From positions 1-64,000 of the forward strand of contig NZ_LXYR01000015.1 in assembly GCF_001650195.1 (NCBI RefSeq): a stretch of DNA of 64,000 nucleotides, given 5' to 3'. Under the pieces are notes generated by a model. That model worked only from the letters and a program-made list of their open reading frames with translations. It did not search any database and was not told the DNA's origin. Shown piece after piece: positions 17,659-26,389 of this stretch; the stretch's first letter is position 1, and each line of letters starts with the position of its first letter. A program made the translations under genes and the position numbers. The stretch is from Phormidesmis priestleyi BC1401 (GTDB lineage: Bacteria; Cyanobacteriota; Cyanobacteriia; Leptolyngbyales; Leptolyngbyaceae).

Positions 17659-17981
17659 AACGCTATCGACAACTGATTCAGGCGTATCTGAGTGAGTATG
17701 TCTCAACGCCGATCGCGAATGGTGAGATTGAATCGTATACGGTGTTTGATACGCAACAGGATCATTATCAAGCAATGAATGTGGGATGGGATGGATATCG
17801 CCGGGTGTATGGCTGTGTGTTGCATCTCGATATTCGGGATGGCAAGATTTGGCTGCAACAGAATATGACCGAACGGCAGGTTGCCCATGATTTGATGGCG
17901 ATGGGGGTGCCCAGTCAGGATATTGTGCTGGGGTTTCAGGCTCCAGGGGTGCGATCGCATACAGGCTTTGGGGTGGCGTAG
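17643..17981 (+). CDS. xisI: XisI, partner of XisH
   Basis: 112 aa with the family blocks YRQLIQAYLSEYV, VFDTQQDHYQAMNVGWDG, RRVYGCVLHLDIRDGKIW and QQNMTERQVAHDLMAMGVP, ending in FQAPGVRSHTGFGVA. Its start lies inside the end of xisH (16-bp overlap), so the two are translated together. Its molecular role is unknown; it is always found with XisH. Confidence 0.95.
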   Translation: MDHTIERYRQLIQAYLSEYVSTPIANGEIESYTVFDTQQDHYQAMNVGWDGYRRVYGCVLHLDIRDGKIWLQQNMTERQVAHDLMAMGVPSQDIVLGFQAPGVRSHTGFGVA

Positions 17982-18033
17982 GGAAAGACGACGCTAGAGG
18001 CGCAAATACTCTGTGTAGCGAAGCTCTCGCTGC

Positions 18034-18222
18034 TCTTCAAAGCGCGATCGTTCGTCTTCAAAGCGCGATCGTTCGTCTTCAAAGCGCGATCGTTCGTCTT
18101 CAAAGCACGATCGTTCGTCTTCAGAGCACGATCGTTCGTCTTCAGAGCACGATCGTTCGTCTTCAGAGCACGATCGTTTGTCTTCAGAGCACGATCGTTT
18201 GTCTTCAGAGCACGATCGTTCC
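18034..18222. repeat. 21-bp tandem repeat, 9 units
   Basis: Nine head-to-tail copies of TCTTCAAAGCGCGATCGTTCG and close variants, without spacers. Units 1-3 are identical. From unit 4 on, cgc becomes cac; from unit 5, caaagc becomes cagagc; units 7-8 end in tttg. Each unit contains the CGATCG core of the HIP1 site. The gradient of variants shows stepwise expansion. No frame is conserved across it. Confidence 0.92.
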
Positions 18223-18239
18223 CTGATTAACAGGGAGCG

Positions 18240-18320
18240 ATCGCATCTTTTGCAGAATTGATTATCTCAACAATAGGACGGCTAGGAGGAGAACGAAGAG
18301 GAATTGCAGGAGGGCGATCG
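18240..18320. repeat. 81-bp direct repeat, left copy (duplicated 3' end of STAND gene)
   Basis: Nearly identical (one mismatch seen) to 19038-19118. The right copy contains the last 59 coding bases of the STAND gene. On the minus strand this left copy still encodes LLQFLFVLLLAVLLLR and stop, detached from the gene. The DUF433/DUF5615 pair lies between the copies. Confidence 0.9.
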
Positions 18321-18369
18321 AGGGTTTCTGTTTTATCGTCGGCTTCGCAGGTTCAAAAAGAACACATTG

Positions 18370-18723
18370 TTACTGATGGACGATGATTTCATCGCGGCTC
18401 AGTTCGAGATATAAATGTTGTTCTAATAGGTCTACGATTTGGGGCAAGTTTTGTGTAACCAGTGCCTCTAATTCTGCATTTTTGATGTTGCCTGTAGTGA
18501 TTAGCAACAATTTATAGGGTTGCTGGAGGATCAGAAAGGAGTTGAGGAAGTCTGTATCTTTTGTGATGACGATGCGCTGTTGTGCGATCGAGAGGGTGTT
18601 GATATCGAGGTCGGGCGTTGCGTTTTGCTGAGGGAGATCTCGTGTGTGCAGGGTGTCATATCCCAATTCAGAAAGTAGCCGTGCGAGGCGAAGCGGCAAT
18701 TGAGCATCGACCAAGAATTTCAT
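18370..18723 (-). CDS. DUF5615-family PIN-like toxin
   Basis: 117 aa starting MKFLVDAQLPLRLARLLSEL, with GYDTLHTRDLPQ, IVITKDTDFLNSFL and LLLITTGNIKNAEL. The acidic residues in FLVDAQLP, HTRDLP and KDTDF are those of the PIN-like nuclease active site. Its start overlaps the stop of the upstream DUF433 gene by 4 bp (18720-18723), a usual toxin-antitoxin arrangement. The pair is flanked by the 81-bp duplication. Confidence 0.9.
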   Translation of the reverse strand: MKFLVDAQLPLRLARLLSELGYDTLHTRDLPQQNATPDLDINTLSIAQQRIVITKDTDFLNSFLILQQPYKLLLITTGNIKNAELEALVTQNLPQIVDLLEQHLYLELSRDEIIVHQ

Positions 18724-18956
18724 GAGGCAATTCTATGAATGCTTTTGACTTGGCTGAGGCGGGCGGCGAAGAGAAGAGATGCCAAGATGTCTTCGCGTTC
18801 TAGATCGTCGTAGTCTGCCAAGATGTCTTCGATCGTCATGCCAGAACTGAGGAGTTCTAGGAGAAATTCGACGGGGTAGCGGAGTCCTCGGATGCAGGGT
18901 TTGCCGTGACAAATGTTGATGTCGTGGGTGATGCGCTGTAATAAGTTGGTTTCCAT
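18720..18956 (-). CDS. DUF433-family antitoxin
   Basis: 78 aa. The family motif is ITHDINICHGKPCIRGLRYP then VEFLLELLSSGMTIEDILADYDDLEREDI. These are small VapB-like winged-helix proteins paired with DUF5615 toxins. A competing longer frame on the same strand (to 19044) is out of frame with this conserved sequence and is rejected. It is coupled to the toxin gene by a 4-bp overlap. Confidence 0.92.
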   Translation of the reverse strand: METNLLQRITHDINICHGKPCIRGLRYPVEFLLELLSSGMTIEDILADYDDLEREDILASLLFAARLSQVKSIHRIAS

Positions 18957-19037
18957 GAGGGTTGAGAGGAGGTCTTGTTCTATTTTGCAGTGTGATTGAC
19001 GCGGTTGAAGGGAGCGATCGAGCCACTACATGAAGTA

Positions 19038-19118
19038 ATCGCATCTTTTGCAGAATTGATTATCTCAGCAATAGGACGGCTAGGAGGAGAACGAAGAGGA
19101 ATTGCAGGAGGGCGATCG
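19038..19118. repeat. 81-bp direct repeat, right copy
   Basis: Right copy of the 18240-18320 repeat; bases 19060-19118 are the 3' end of the STAND gene. The offset between copies is 798 bp, which equals the DUF433/DUF5615 cassette plus one repeat. A further shared agggagcgatcg lies just left of each copy (18231-18240 region and 19009-19020). Confidence 0.9.
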
Positions 19119-21906
19119 GGCTTCTCACAATTAGCAGGTGCGATGCGAAAAAAAGCAAGAGCAATCCGAGGGTGAGGTCAATCAGCAGGATGCGCCAGAG
19201 CTTGTGGGTGCGGCGACGGGTGGCAGGATGGGTGCGACCGAGAACGCTTGTGCTGATTTTGACCGATCGACGAGCGAGATCAGTAGTTTTCCAAAGTTTG
19301 GACAGGATGATTGGAGTATCGTATAGCCCTGCTAGATTGTGGAGCGTGATGAGATAGCTGGGATGCTCTTCACCCAGCACCTGTTTTTTGATGTCTCGCA
19401 CTTTGAGGTAGAGAGGTTCTGCGTCTCCATGTCGCCCTTGCGATTTGTACAGCCCTGCTAGATTGTGGAGCGTGATGAGATAGCTGGGATGCTCTTCACC
19501 CAGCACCTGTTTTTTGATGTCTCGCACTTTGAGGTAGAGGGGTTCTGCGTCTCCATATCGCCCTTGCGATTTGTACAGCAATGCTAGATTGCCGAGCGTG
19601 GTGAGATAGCTGGGATGCTCTTCGCCCAGCACCTGTTTTCGGATGTCTCGCACTTTTAGGTAGAGGGGTTCTGCGTCTCCATATCGCCCTTGCGATTTGT
19701 ACAGCGATGCTAGATTGTGGAGCGTGGTGAGATAGTCCGGGTGGTCTTCGCCCAGCACTTGTTTTCGGATGTCTCGCACTTTGAGGTAGAGGGGTTCTGC
19801 GTCTCCATATCGCCCTTGCAATTTGTACAGCAATGCTAGATTGTGGAGCGTGGTGAGATAGCTGGGATGCTCTTCGCCCAGCACCTGTTTTTTGATGTCT
19901 CGCACTTTGAGGTAGAGGGGTTCTGCGTCTCCATATCGCCCTTGCGATTCGTACAGCGATGCTAGATTGTGGAGCGTGGTGAGATAGCTGGGATGCTCTT
20001 CGCCCAGCACTTGTTTTCGGATGTCTCGCACTTTGAGGTAGAGGGGTTCTGCGTCTCCATATCGCCCTTGCAATTTGTACAGCAATGCTAGATTGTGGAG
20101 CGTGGTGAGATAGCTGGGATGCTCTTCGCCCAGCACCTGTTTTTTGATGTCTCGCACTTTGAGGTAGAGGGGTTCTGCGTCTCCATATCGCCCTTGCGAT
20201 TCGTACAGCGATGCTAGATTGTGGAGCGTGGTGAGATAGCTGGGATGCTCTTCGCCCAGCACTTGTTTTCGGATGTCTCGCACTTTGAGGTAGAGGGGTT
20301 CTGCGTCTCCATATCGCCCTTGCAATTGGTACAGCAATGCTAGATTGTGGAGCGTGGTGAGATAGCTGGGATGCTCTTCGCCCAGCACCTGTTTTTTGAT
20401 GTCTCGCACTTTGAGGTAGAGGGGTTCTGCGTCTCCATATCGCCCTTGCGATTTGTACAGCAATGCTAGATTGTGGAGCGTGGTGAGATAGTCCGGGTGG
20501 TCTTCGCCTAGACGATCGAGCACCACTTCCGCACCTTTCTCTAGCCAAGGTTCAGCAGCAGCATACGCGCCTTGACCTTGGTAAAAGCGAGCTAATCGGT
20601 TGAACAGAGTCATCAGCATCTCGTCTGGCACCAATCGCAGATCAGATGCAGCAATTGCTTTCAAATGGGGAATCGCTGGAGAAAATTGCGCCACTTGAGT
20701 CAATGTGATTGGGTAAAGAATCTCTGCGGCGACTTCTACTAACGCTTTTACATAGACCGATCGCACCTCCTCCCCGTTCTCCGACTCATCTAACTTAAGC
20801 GCAAAAAACTCTCGCATCAACGGATGCAGCCGAAACCTCGTCAGCGTCACCTCTTGCAGCAAATGCCGAATCGCCAGTTGCTCCCGTGCCTCCTCCATTG
20901 TCTCAGTTGCCCAATCCAACGCCTCCGTCACCCGTTGCACCAACTCACACGGAATCTCAGCCGCCGTAAACAAGCTCAAAAACCGCCCCATTGCCATCGC
21001 CGCATCGCCCAGTTCTTGCCAACTCAACTCAAACGCAGCTCTGACTCCCTTTTGTGCCGTCATCACATAGTTGGGGTCACGATCGTCTAGCGATCGATGC
21101 TGAAACTGCACCTGTGCTTTGAGATCAAACAGCGATAGAAATGGTTTTGGTGCCACATATCGCCCAATTAGCTCCACGCCCAACGGCAATCGCCCCAACC
21201 ATTCACATAAATCTTCCGCCGTTGCCCGTTCTGCCTCCACTCGACTACTACCAATCAACTTCGCCAACAGTTCGATCGCCTTATCTAGGGGCAAAACGTC
21301 TAGCGACATCTCCACAAAGTCAGCATCCAGACGTTTGCGGCGCGTCGTCAGCAACACTTTAAAGCGCGGGGGCAGATGTTGGAGGAGCGATCGCAGGTTT
21401 TTCATCTCCGCGACATCATCCACAATCAGCAACACCGCCCCCGATGGCTGCCAATGCTCCCGATACCAGACAAATTGCTGCTCGATCGTGGTCAGTGTCT
21501 TCTCAAGTGCGGGAGGTAGCTTGAGGGAGAGAACTGTGCGGGCAAAGGTGACCACTTGCTCAAACAAATCCGTTTGAGTGCCGTTGAGCCAGCAAATGCC
21601 GCCTGGATATGCCTCCGCATTTCGCACCGCATACTGGATGGCGAGTTCTGTTTTGCCAACACCGCCCATTCCAGCAATGGCTGAGATGATCACCCGATCG
21701 CTCGTCTGCATTTCTCGGTGAATCGTCGCCAACTCAGTCTCGCGTCCGACAAATTTTGTCGCACCCCTCATCGGCACATTTTGAGGAATGCTGTTTAACT
21801 GGGCGCGTTCCTCCCGTTGATCGAGATAGAGCTTCCCAATCCGAATATCACCCTGCTCTGCATAAGCGCCAATCTTCTCAGCCCGTTTACGATCGCTCTC
21901 TGTCAT
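19060..21906 (-). CDS. STAND (NB-ARC) NTPase with near-identical TPR array and C-terminal membrane hairpin
   Basis: 948 aa. Residues 7-29 carry a short motif (KRAEKIGAYAEQGDI, then I, L, D) shared with the C-terminus of the neighbouring small protein. NB-ARC follows: FVGRETEL, Walker A GMGGVGKT (79-86), Walker B VLLIVDDV (about 155-162), LLTTRRKR, RLPLGVELIG (GLPL box) and FRLHPLMREFF. From about residue 450 there are nine almost identical 42-residue kinesin-light-chain-type TPR units (YLTTLHNLALLYKSQGRYGD) and a degenerate tenth. The end (about 900-948) has two very hydrophobic segments (LTLGLLLLFFASHLLIV, LLQFLFVLLLAVLLLR). STAND proteins are signal-triggered oligomerising switches, many in anti-phage defence or cell death. 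The gene starts 11 bp after the small protein gene, so they form an operon. Confidence 0.9.
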   Translation of the reverse strand: MTESDRKRAEKIGAYAEQGDIRIGKLYLDQREERAQLNSIPQNVPMRGATKFVGRETELATIHREMQTSDRVIISAIAGMGGVGKTELAIQYAVRNAEAYPGGICWLNGTQTDLFEQVVTFARTVLSLKLPPALEKTLTTIEQQFVWYREHWQPSGAVLLIVDDVAEMKNLRSLLQHLPPRFKVLLTTRRKRLDADFVEMSLDVLPLDKAIELLAKLIGSSRVEAERATAEDLCEWLGRLPLGVELIGRYVAPKPFLSLFDLKAQVQFQHRSLDDRDPNYVMTAQKGVRAAFELSWQELGDAAMAMGRFLSLFTAAEIPCELVQRVTEALDWATETMEEAREQLAIRHLLQEVTLTRFRLHPLMREFFALKLDESENGEEVRSVYVKALVEVAAEILYPITLTQVAQFSPAIPHLKAIAASDLRLVPDEMLMTLFNRLARFYQGQGAYAAAEPWLEKGAEVVLDRLGEDHPDYLTTLHNLALLYKSQGRYGDAEPLYLKVRDIKKQVLGEEHPSYLTTLHNLALLYQLQGRYGDAEPLYLKVRDIRKQVLGEEHPSYLTTLHNLASLYESQGRYGDAEPLYLKVRDIKKQVLGEEHPSYLTTLHNLALLYKLQGRYGDAEPLYLKVRDIRKQVLGEEHPSYLTTLHNLASLYESQGRYGDAEPLYLKVRDIKKQVLGEEHPSYLTTLHNLALLYKLQGRYGDAEPLYLKVRDIRKQVLGEDHPDYLTTLHNLASLYKSQGRYGDAEPLYLKVRDIRKQVLGEEHPSYLTTLGNLALLYKSQGRYGDAEPLYLKVRDIKKQVLGEEHPSYLITLHNLAGLYKSQGRHGDAEPLYLKVRDIKKQVLGEEHPSYLITLHNLAGLYDTPIILSKLWKTTDLARRSVKISTSVLGRTHPATRRRTHKLWRILLIDLTLGLLLLFFASHLLIVRSPIALLQFLFVLLLAVLLLR
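19370..20510. repeat. 126-bp tandem repeat array coding for the TPR units
   Basis: Nine consecutive 126-bp units within the STAND gene are almost identical at DNA level. Two kinds alternate (LALLY..LQ..RKQ and LASLYESQ..KKQ), so part of the array expanded as 252-bp double units. Such arrays change copy number by slippage or recombination and can be collapsed in assemblies. Confidence 0.9.
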
Positions 21907-21917
21907 GCGAACGGTTC

Positions 21918-22376
21918 CTAATCCATATTCAAGGTTGTAATCGTGATGTCGCCCTGTTCTGCATAAGCCCCGATTTTCTCAGCCCGTTTGCCCACGTTTT
22001 CGGGTTTAGGTGGCTGTGCCTTCACCGCATCCAACACCTGTTGAATCATCGCCTTTAACTCTGGGTCAGCAGTTGCCTGCGCTGCGATCGCTAACGCCTC
22101 GGCTGAAGTCACGATCGCCGCATCTCCCTGCGCCGCCGCCTCAATTTCTACAACCGCATTGCCCAGGTCTACAGGTTTTAGAGTCGATTGCTCAATTTGG
22201 CTCACCAATTCTGGTTTGTGCTGCCGCAATGCTGCCAGAAACTTCTCCACTGCGGTAAACACCTTTTCACCAGACTTTTCGCCAACCTTCTCTACTGCTT
22301 TTCCGGCAACCTTTGTCCCAGCAGTCGCGATCGCTGCCCCAACAGCAGTAGCAATTACACTAAAAAGTTCCATCAT
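21918..22376 (-). CDS. Small protein sharing a motif with the STAND NTPase; candidate effector
   Basis: 152 aa. The N-terminus (MMELFSVIATAVGAAIATAG, residues 1-20, continuing TKVAGKAVEKVGEKSGEKVF) is a Gly/Ala-rich hydrophobic then amphipathic helix, as in membrane-disrupting HeLo/Bell-type effector domains. A predicted helical middle follows (FLAALRQHKPELVSQIEQS; ATADPELKAMIQQVLDAVKA). The last 23 residues hold KRAEKIGAYAEQGDI then I..L...D, the same motif as residues 7-29 of the STAND protein encoded 11 bp downstream. Known amyloid-signalling pairs have exactly this order: motif at the effector C-terminus and at the sensor N-terminus. The family assignment is inference; the shared motif is directly seen. 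Confidence 0.75.
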   Translation of the reverse strand: MMELFSVIATAVGAAIATAGTKVAGKAVEKVGEKSGEKVFTAVEKFLAALRQHKPELVSQIEQSTLKPVDLGNAVVEIEAAAQGDAAIVTSAEALAIAAQATADPELKAMIQQVLDAVKAQPPKPENVGKRAEKIGAYAEQGDITITTLNMD

Positions 22377-22647
22377 TTCCTCTGGTACAAAGACGCACCT
22401 TAGTTTTAACCCAATCTTCCATCCCGTCTAGAGAATCGTCGAGAAACATTTGAGAATAGAGGACTATGCGATGGCAATGATTTAGCTGTAAGTGCAGTTT
22501 TTAGTTCTGAAGCCAGGAACCCTCTAATGTCAAAGCAGAGCGGTTCTCATCGGTCATCGCAGTCAGCGCTAAAAGTTACACACATCGCTGTGCGCGTTTG
22601 CAGAAGCTCTGCCATGATCAGCCCATCAATCTAAAGGGCGATGGCAC

Positions 22648-25600
22648 ATGGAACAACCCAACCGCTTGATTCAGCTTGATTTGAGAGTGCGCCCCGATCA
22701 GGTTGAGCTTCTAGAAGGGCTAGACTTCTGGCTGCAATTGGGGTTGCTCTCCCATCAACAAGTACGACAGTTGGGGCAACACTCGCTGACCTGTCCATTG
22801 CCCGATCGAGCCATCATCCCAACGTCAGCCCCCTACGCAGCAGACTTCATCTCTGAGCCAGCTCTAATATCTGTTCCACAAGTCTCTCCTGAACCTCGCC
22901 GCACGGTTAGACCGTCTTGGGTCGGTCAGATGCTCTCGTCGCTGATGGCAGAGATTAGCGTCGTCTGGCTGCTGTTTTTGGGCGTGTTTATGGTCGTTGT
23001 GTCGTCTGCGGTGTTAGCAGCGACTCAGTGGAAGAACTTCTCGATCGTTGGGCAATATTCAATTCTGTGGGGTTACACGATCGCGTTTGGGCTGGCGGGG
23101 CTGTGGGCTGGCGCGAAATCGAACCTGCGCCTCACGGGACGAATGCTGCAAATTGCCACGCTGCTGCTCGTTCCGGTCAACTTTTGGATGATTGATGGCT
23201 TTGGGCTTTGGCAAAATGAGCTGGGTTGGATAATGGGCGCAATCGCGGCATTGAGTCTCTCGGCTCTGTCGTTTCGACTGTTGCGATCGAGTCCTCGCAC
23301 GACGCTGTTAAATGTCTGGGGGTTGAGTTGGCTGCACTGGGGCTGGGCGATGCCCGGAATTCCCCTGATCGCGGCGTATGTGGGCACGATCGGGACGGCT
23401 GTTTTGCAAGTCAGAATCCGTGAGCGTGAAGAAGAATCGTCGGCTCAATTTCCGCTTGATTTGGGGAGCATTGCGATCGCGTTCTCAACGCTGCTGCTAA
23501 TCGGGAGAGCCGTCTTAGTCAAAGGAATCCCGCTCAGTCGATTAGGGCTGGCGCTGGGAATCTGTGGCTGGATTCTCTGCTGGATGAATCGCCGCAACTC
23601 AAAGCCACTCTGGACACCAGCCGGAGCCGGATTGCTCGTGGTTGGGTGGGCGGTGACGGTCATGACCGATCAATGGCAAGCTTTAGCGGTGAGCGGGTTA
23701 GTGCTGTGGCTGTTGACCGATCGACTGCGGCGGTTTTGGCGGGTGCAAGAGATGGTGGCTCTAATTCTCGTAGGGCTACAAACCTATGCGTTGCTGCGCG
23801 TCATTTTTCCGCCTGCGGTGCGTCGTAGCGTGATGGCAATCATTGCTGAATCGGCGCATCTTCAGCAAGGTGCCTGGGAACTGACTGGGTTAGGGTTTTT
23901 TCTATACGTTCTGATTACGTTGGGGTTTGCAACCTATTTGCGACGATCGCAGCATTCTGATTTAGCGATCGCTGCCGAACAAATGGCGTTAGGTTTAGGA
24001 ATCCTGTTAGTAATTCCGGGTGCATTAAATCCGTTCGTTCGAGCGATCTATTTACTGATCGCTGGGCTGACCCTCGGTATTCGTTTACCAGGACGATTAT
24101 CTAGCAAGGTTTGGTATATCTATCTCACTCATCTCACCGGGATACTGGCTGTTTTCGCCTGGATTGACTGGGGATTTCCGACTCTTGCAGCGCGGAGTTG
24201 GGCGATCGTGCTTTTAATCAGCATGGTGACAGAATGGGGGCTGTGCGCGACTGTTCAAAGCCGTGGATGGCAACTCAGCGCTTGGTATTTTGGCATTGGA
24301 TTTGCTGCCTGTAGTTATGCGTTATTGATTTCCGCTAACGTTGTCAATGCTGAAGGCAATCTCATTTGGTTAGTGACTCCGATTCTACTCACGCTACTGT
24401 CGCGTCGTCCTCAATTTCTGCATTCTCGTTGGGCAAGTTGGCTGAGTGTAATTGCATTATTGATTGCTCCATTATTGACGATCGCGCAACTCAATCCTCT
24501 GCTGATCGCGCTGGCGATCGCAACTGTTGTGATGTCCGTCAACACGCAACAGCTACAGAAATTAAGAGCAGCGGCAATTACTGTTGGCTTTGGAGCAAGT
24601 TTTGCAATCACCCTGCTGTGGCGAATTTGGAACTCGGCTCCACTATTTTGGGTGTTGTCTTGGGTAGCGATCGTCACCGCAGGACTCTGGCTAATTCGTC
24701 ATTTATGCAGCCGCCGAGAAACTGTTCTCGCAAGTCTCTACACCTGCGCTTTAGATGGCTGGGCAGTTGCCCTCAGTGTCACTAATCTCTGTTTGTTCAC
24801 TTTGATTATCGTCAATCAAGAACTCACGCCATTCAGTTCGATCGAGTGGCAATCTGCGTTAGCGATCGGGCTAGCTACGGGTGCGATCGTCTATCGCATC
24901 GCACAGCAACCCACTAATTTAGGACTGTGGGGAGCAGCGTGGGGCATTGAGTTACTAGCGGTCAGCGTCGTTCATTTAAGCAAAGGAACCTGGGACGATA
25001 TCGCGATCGTCACGCTCAGTTTAGGATTGCTCAGTCAACTCTTAGGCGATGTTTGGCTGCGTCGTCATCCCGATTCTGTCCTCACCAGTCTGCATGGAAT
25101 CCCACCGTTATACGTGATTATTGGCGGATTTTTGGCTCACGATCACTTCACCTCAACAACTGGATTGTTTACTCTTGCAGCAGCATTGCCGTTAATCGGA
25201 GTCGGTCGTCGTCAGCCTGACCTCAAACTCCTGACTTATTTGGGAATCTTGACTGTCTCGATCGCCGCTTATGAAGGGTTGACCTACCAATTGCTGCACA
25301 GTTCTGGAGGGGCTGTGGGAGATGGCTTAACGCTACTGGCAGGGTTAGCAACCGCGATCGCCATTACTTATCGTCTGGTTGCCCAATCGCTACAGTTCTA
25401 TTGGCGACTCACGCGATCGCAGCTTTTGACGGTGACGCACATCCATTGGCTCGGCGGCAGTATTCTCGCCTTTGTTGCTCTCATAGCGCCTCTCAGCCCT
25501 ACTGGACTTCTGATGTGGATTGTAGTCACAACCCTGTTAGCAGGTTATGCAATCTGGCAAGGGCGGACGCGAGAAGAATGGGTGTATCTCGGTGTGGTTG

Positions 25601-26385
25601 AAGGATCTGCCGCGATCGCCCACGCGCTCTCTCAAACGCTGCCAGAATCGATGCTGTTGAGTTGGGGAGCCGCGATCGCGAGCCTATTCGCCTTTGGACT
25701 CTACACCTTGCCCTGGCAGACTTGGGGATGGTCACGCCGACCCTGGCAAACCTCAGCCGCGCTGTTGCCCGGAGCGATCGTGCTGATCACCAATGAAACC
25801 ATCACGGTACAAAGCCTATTGCTCACGGCTGCATTTTATGCCTGGTTTGCAAGAGCCACGGCTCAAATTCGTCTCAGCTATCTGGCGCTTGGGCTGGCAG
25901 ATTGGGCGATTCTCAAGGTGTTAAACGAGTATTCACTGACCAATCCGCTATGGTTTACGACGGTCATTAGCGGTTCAATTCTCTATGGTGTGCAGATTGA
26001 TCCGGCTTTGCAATCGTCCTCATCTCGCGAAGTGCGTCATCTTTTGCGTTGTTTAGCAGTAGGGCTGTTTTGTTTTACGGCTCTCTATCAGTCTGATCGC
26101 AGTTGGGTGCAGGGACTGTTCACGATCGCGTTCAGCTTAGGATTAGTCGGGGCTGGGTTAACCTTGCGAATTCGCGCCTTTTTATATGTGGGCACCGCAA
26201 CGTTTGTGCTCAAGGTAGTTCGTCAGCTTTGGTTTTTTATCAACAACGAATCGCTACTTTTGTGGGCAATGGGCATCGTTTTGGGACTGGCGTTTATCTG
26301 GATCGCTGCCACCTTTGAAGCGCGGCGCAGCCGAGCGATCGCGCTGGTGCAATATTGGCTTATAGAACTCGATCATTGGGAATAA
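22648..26385 (+). CDS. Giant polytopic membrane protein, function unknown
   Basis: 1245 aa. About 110 N-terminal residues are probably cytoplasmic (LDLRVRPDQVELLEGLDFWL, LGLLSHQQVRQLG). They are followed by some thirty or more hydrophobic segments to the end, rich in Trp and Leu (e.g. SVVWLLFLGVFMVVVSSAVL, LLLIGRAVLVKG, ALPLIGVGRRQPDLKLL). No catalytic motif is visible. The N-terminal part followed by many TM helices resembles large cyanobacterial proteins annotated with DUF2157-like regions, but I cannot name the family firmly. The frame is intact over 3.7 kb. It stands alone, divergent from the STAND operon. Confidence 0.75.
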   Translation: MEQPNRLIQLDLRVRPDQVELLEGLDFWLQLGLLSHQQVRQLGQHSLTCPLPDRAIIPTSAPYAADFISEPALISVPQVSPEPRRTVRPSWVGQMLSSLMAEISVVWLLFLGVFMVVVSSAVLAATQWKNFSIVGQYSILWGYTIAFGLAGLWAGAKSNLRLTGRMLQIATLLLVPVNFWMIDGFGLWQNELGWIMGAIAALSLSALSFRLLRSSPRTTLLNVWGLSWLHWGWAMPGIPLIAAYVGTIGTAVLQVRIREREEESSAQFPLDLGSIAIAFSTLLLIGRAVLVKGIPLSRLGLALGICGWILCWMNRRNSKPLWTPAGAGLLVVGWAVTVMTDQWQALAVSGLVLWLLTDRLRRFWRVQEMVALILVGLQTYALLRVIFPPAVRRSVMAIIAESAHLQQGAWELTGLGFFLYVLITLGFATYLRRSQHSDLAIAAEQMALGLGILLVIPGALNPFVRAIYLLIAGLTLGIRLPGRLSSKVWYIYLTHLTGILAVFAWIDWGFPTLAARSWAIVLLISMVTEWGLCATVQSRGWQLSAWYFGIGFAACSYALLISANVVNAEGNLIWLVTPILLTLLSRRPQFLHSRWASWLSVIALLIAPLLTIAQLNPLLIALAIATVVMSVNTQQLQKLRAAAITVGFGASFAITLLWRIWNSAPLFWVLSWVAIVTAGLWLIRHLCSRRETVLASLYTCALDGWAVALSVTNLCLFTLIIVNQELTPFSSIEWQSALAIGLATGAIVYRIAQQPTNLGLWGAAWGIELLAVSVVHLSKGTWDDIAIVTLSLGLLSQLLGDVWLRRHPDSVLTSLHGIPPLYVIIGGFLAHDHFTSTTGLFTLAAALPLIGVGRRQPDLKLLTYLGILTVSIAAYEGLTYQLLHSSGGAVGDGLTLLAGLATAIAITYRLVAQSLQFYWRLTRSQLLTVTHIHWLGGSILAFVALIAPLSPTGLLMWIVVTTLLAGYAIWQGRTREEWVYLGVVEGSAAIAHALSQTLPESMLLSWGAAIASLFAFGLYTLPWQTWGWSRRPWQTSAALLPGAIVLITNETITVQSLLLTAAFYAWFARATAQIRLSYLALGLADWAILKVLNEYSLTNPLWFTTVISGSILYGVQIDPALQSSSSREVRHLLRCLAVGLFCFTALYQSDRSWVQGLFTIAFSLGLVGAGLTLRIRAFLYVGTATFVLKVVRQLWFFINNESLLLWAMGIVLGLAFIWIAATFEARRSRAIALVQYWLIELDHWE

Positions 26386-26389
26386 GTAG

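Noticed and set aside
18034-18222. CRISPR-like short repeats
   Set aside because: The 21-bp units are directly adjacent with no spacers, and no cas genes are nearby.
19496-20548. Long minus-strand ORF of repeated SHHAPQSSIAV... units
   Set aside because: It is the shifted frame of the 126-bp TPR-coding repeats; periodicity alone keeps it open.
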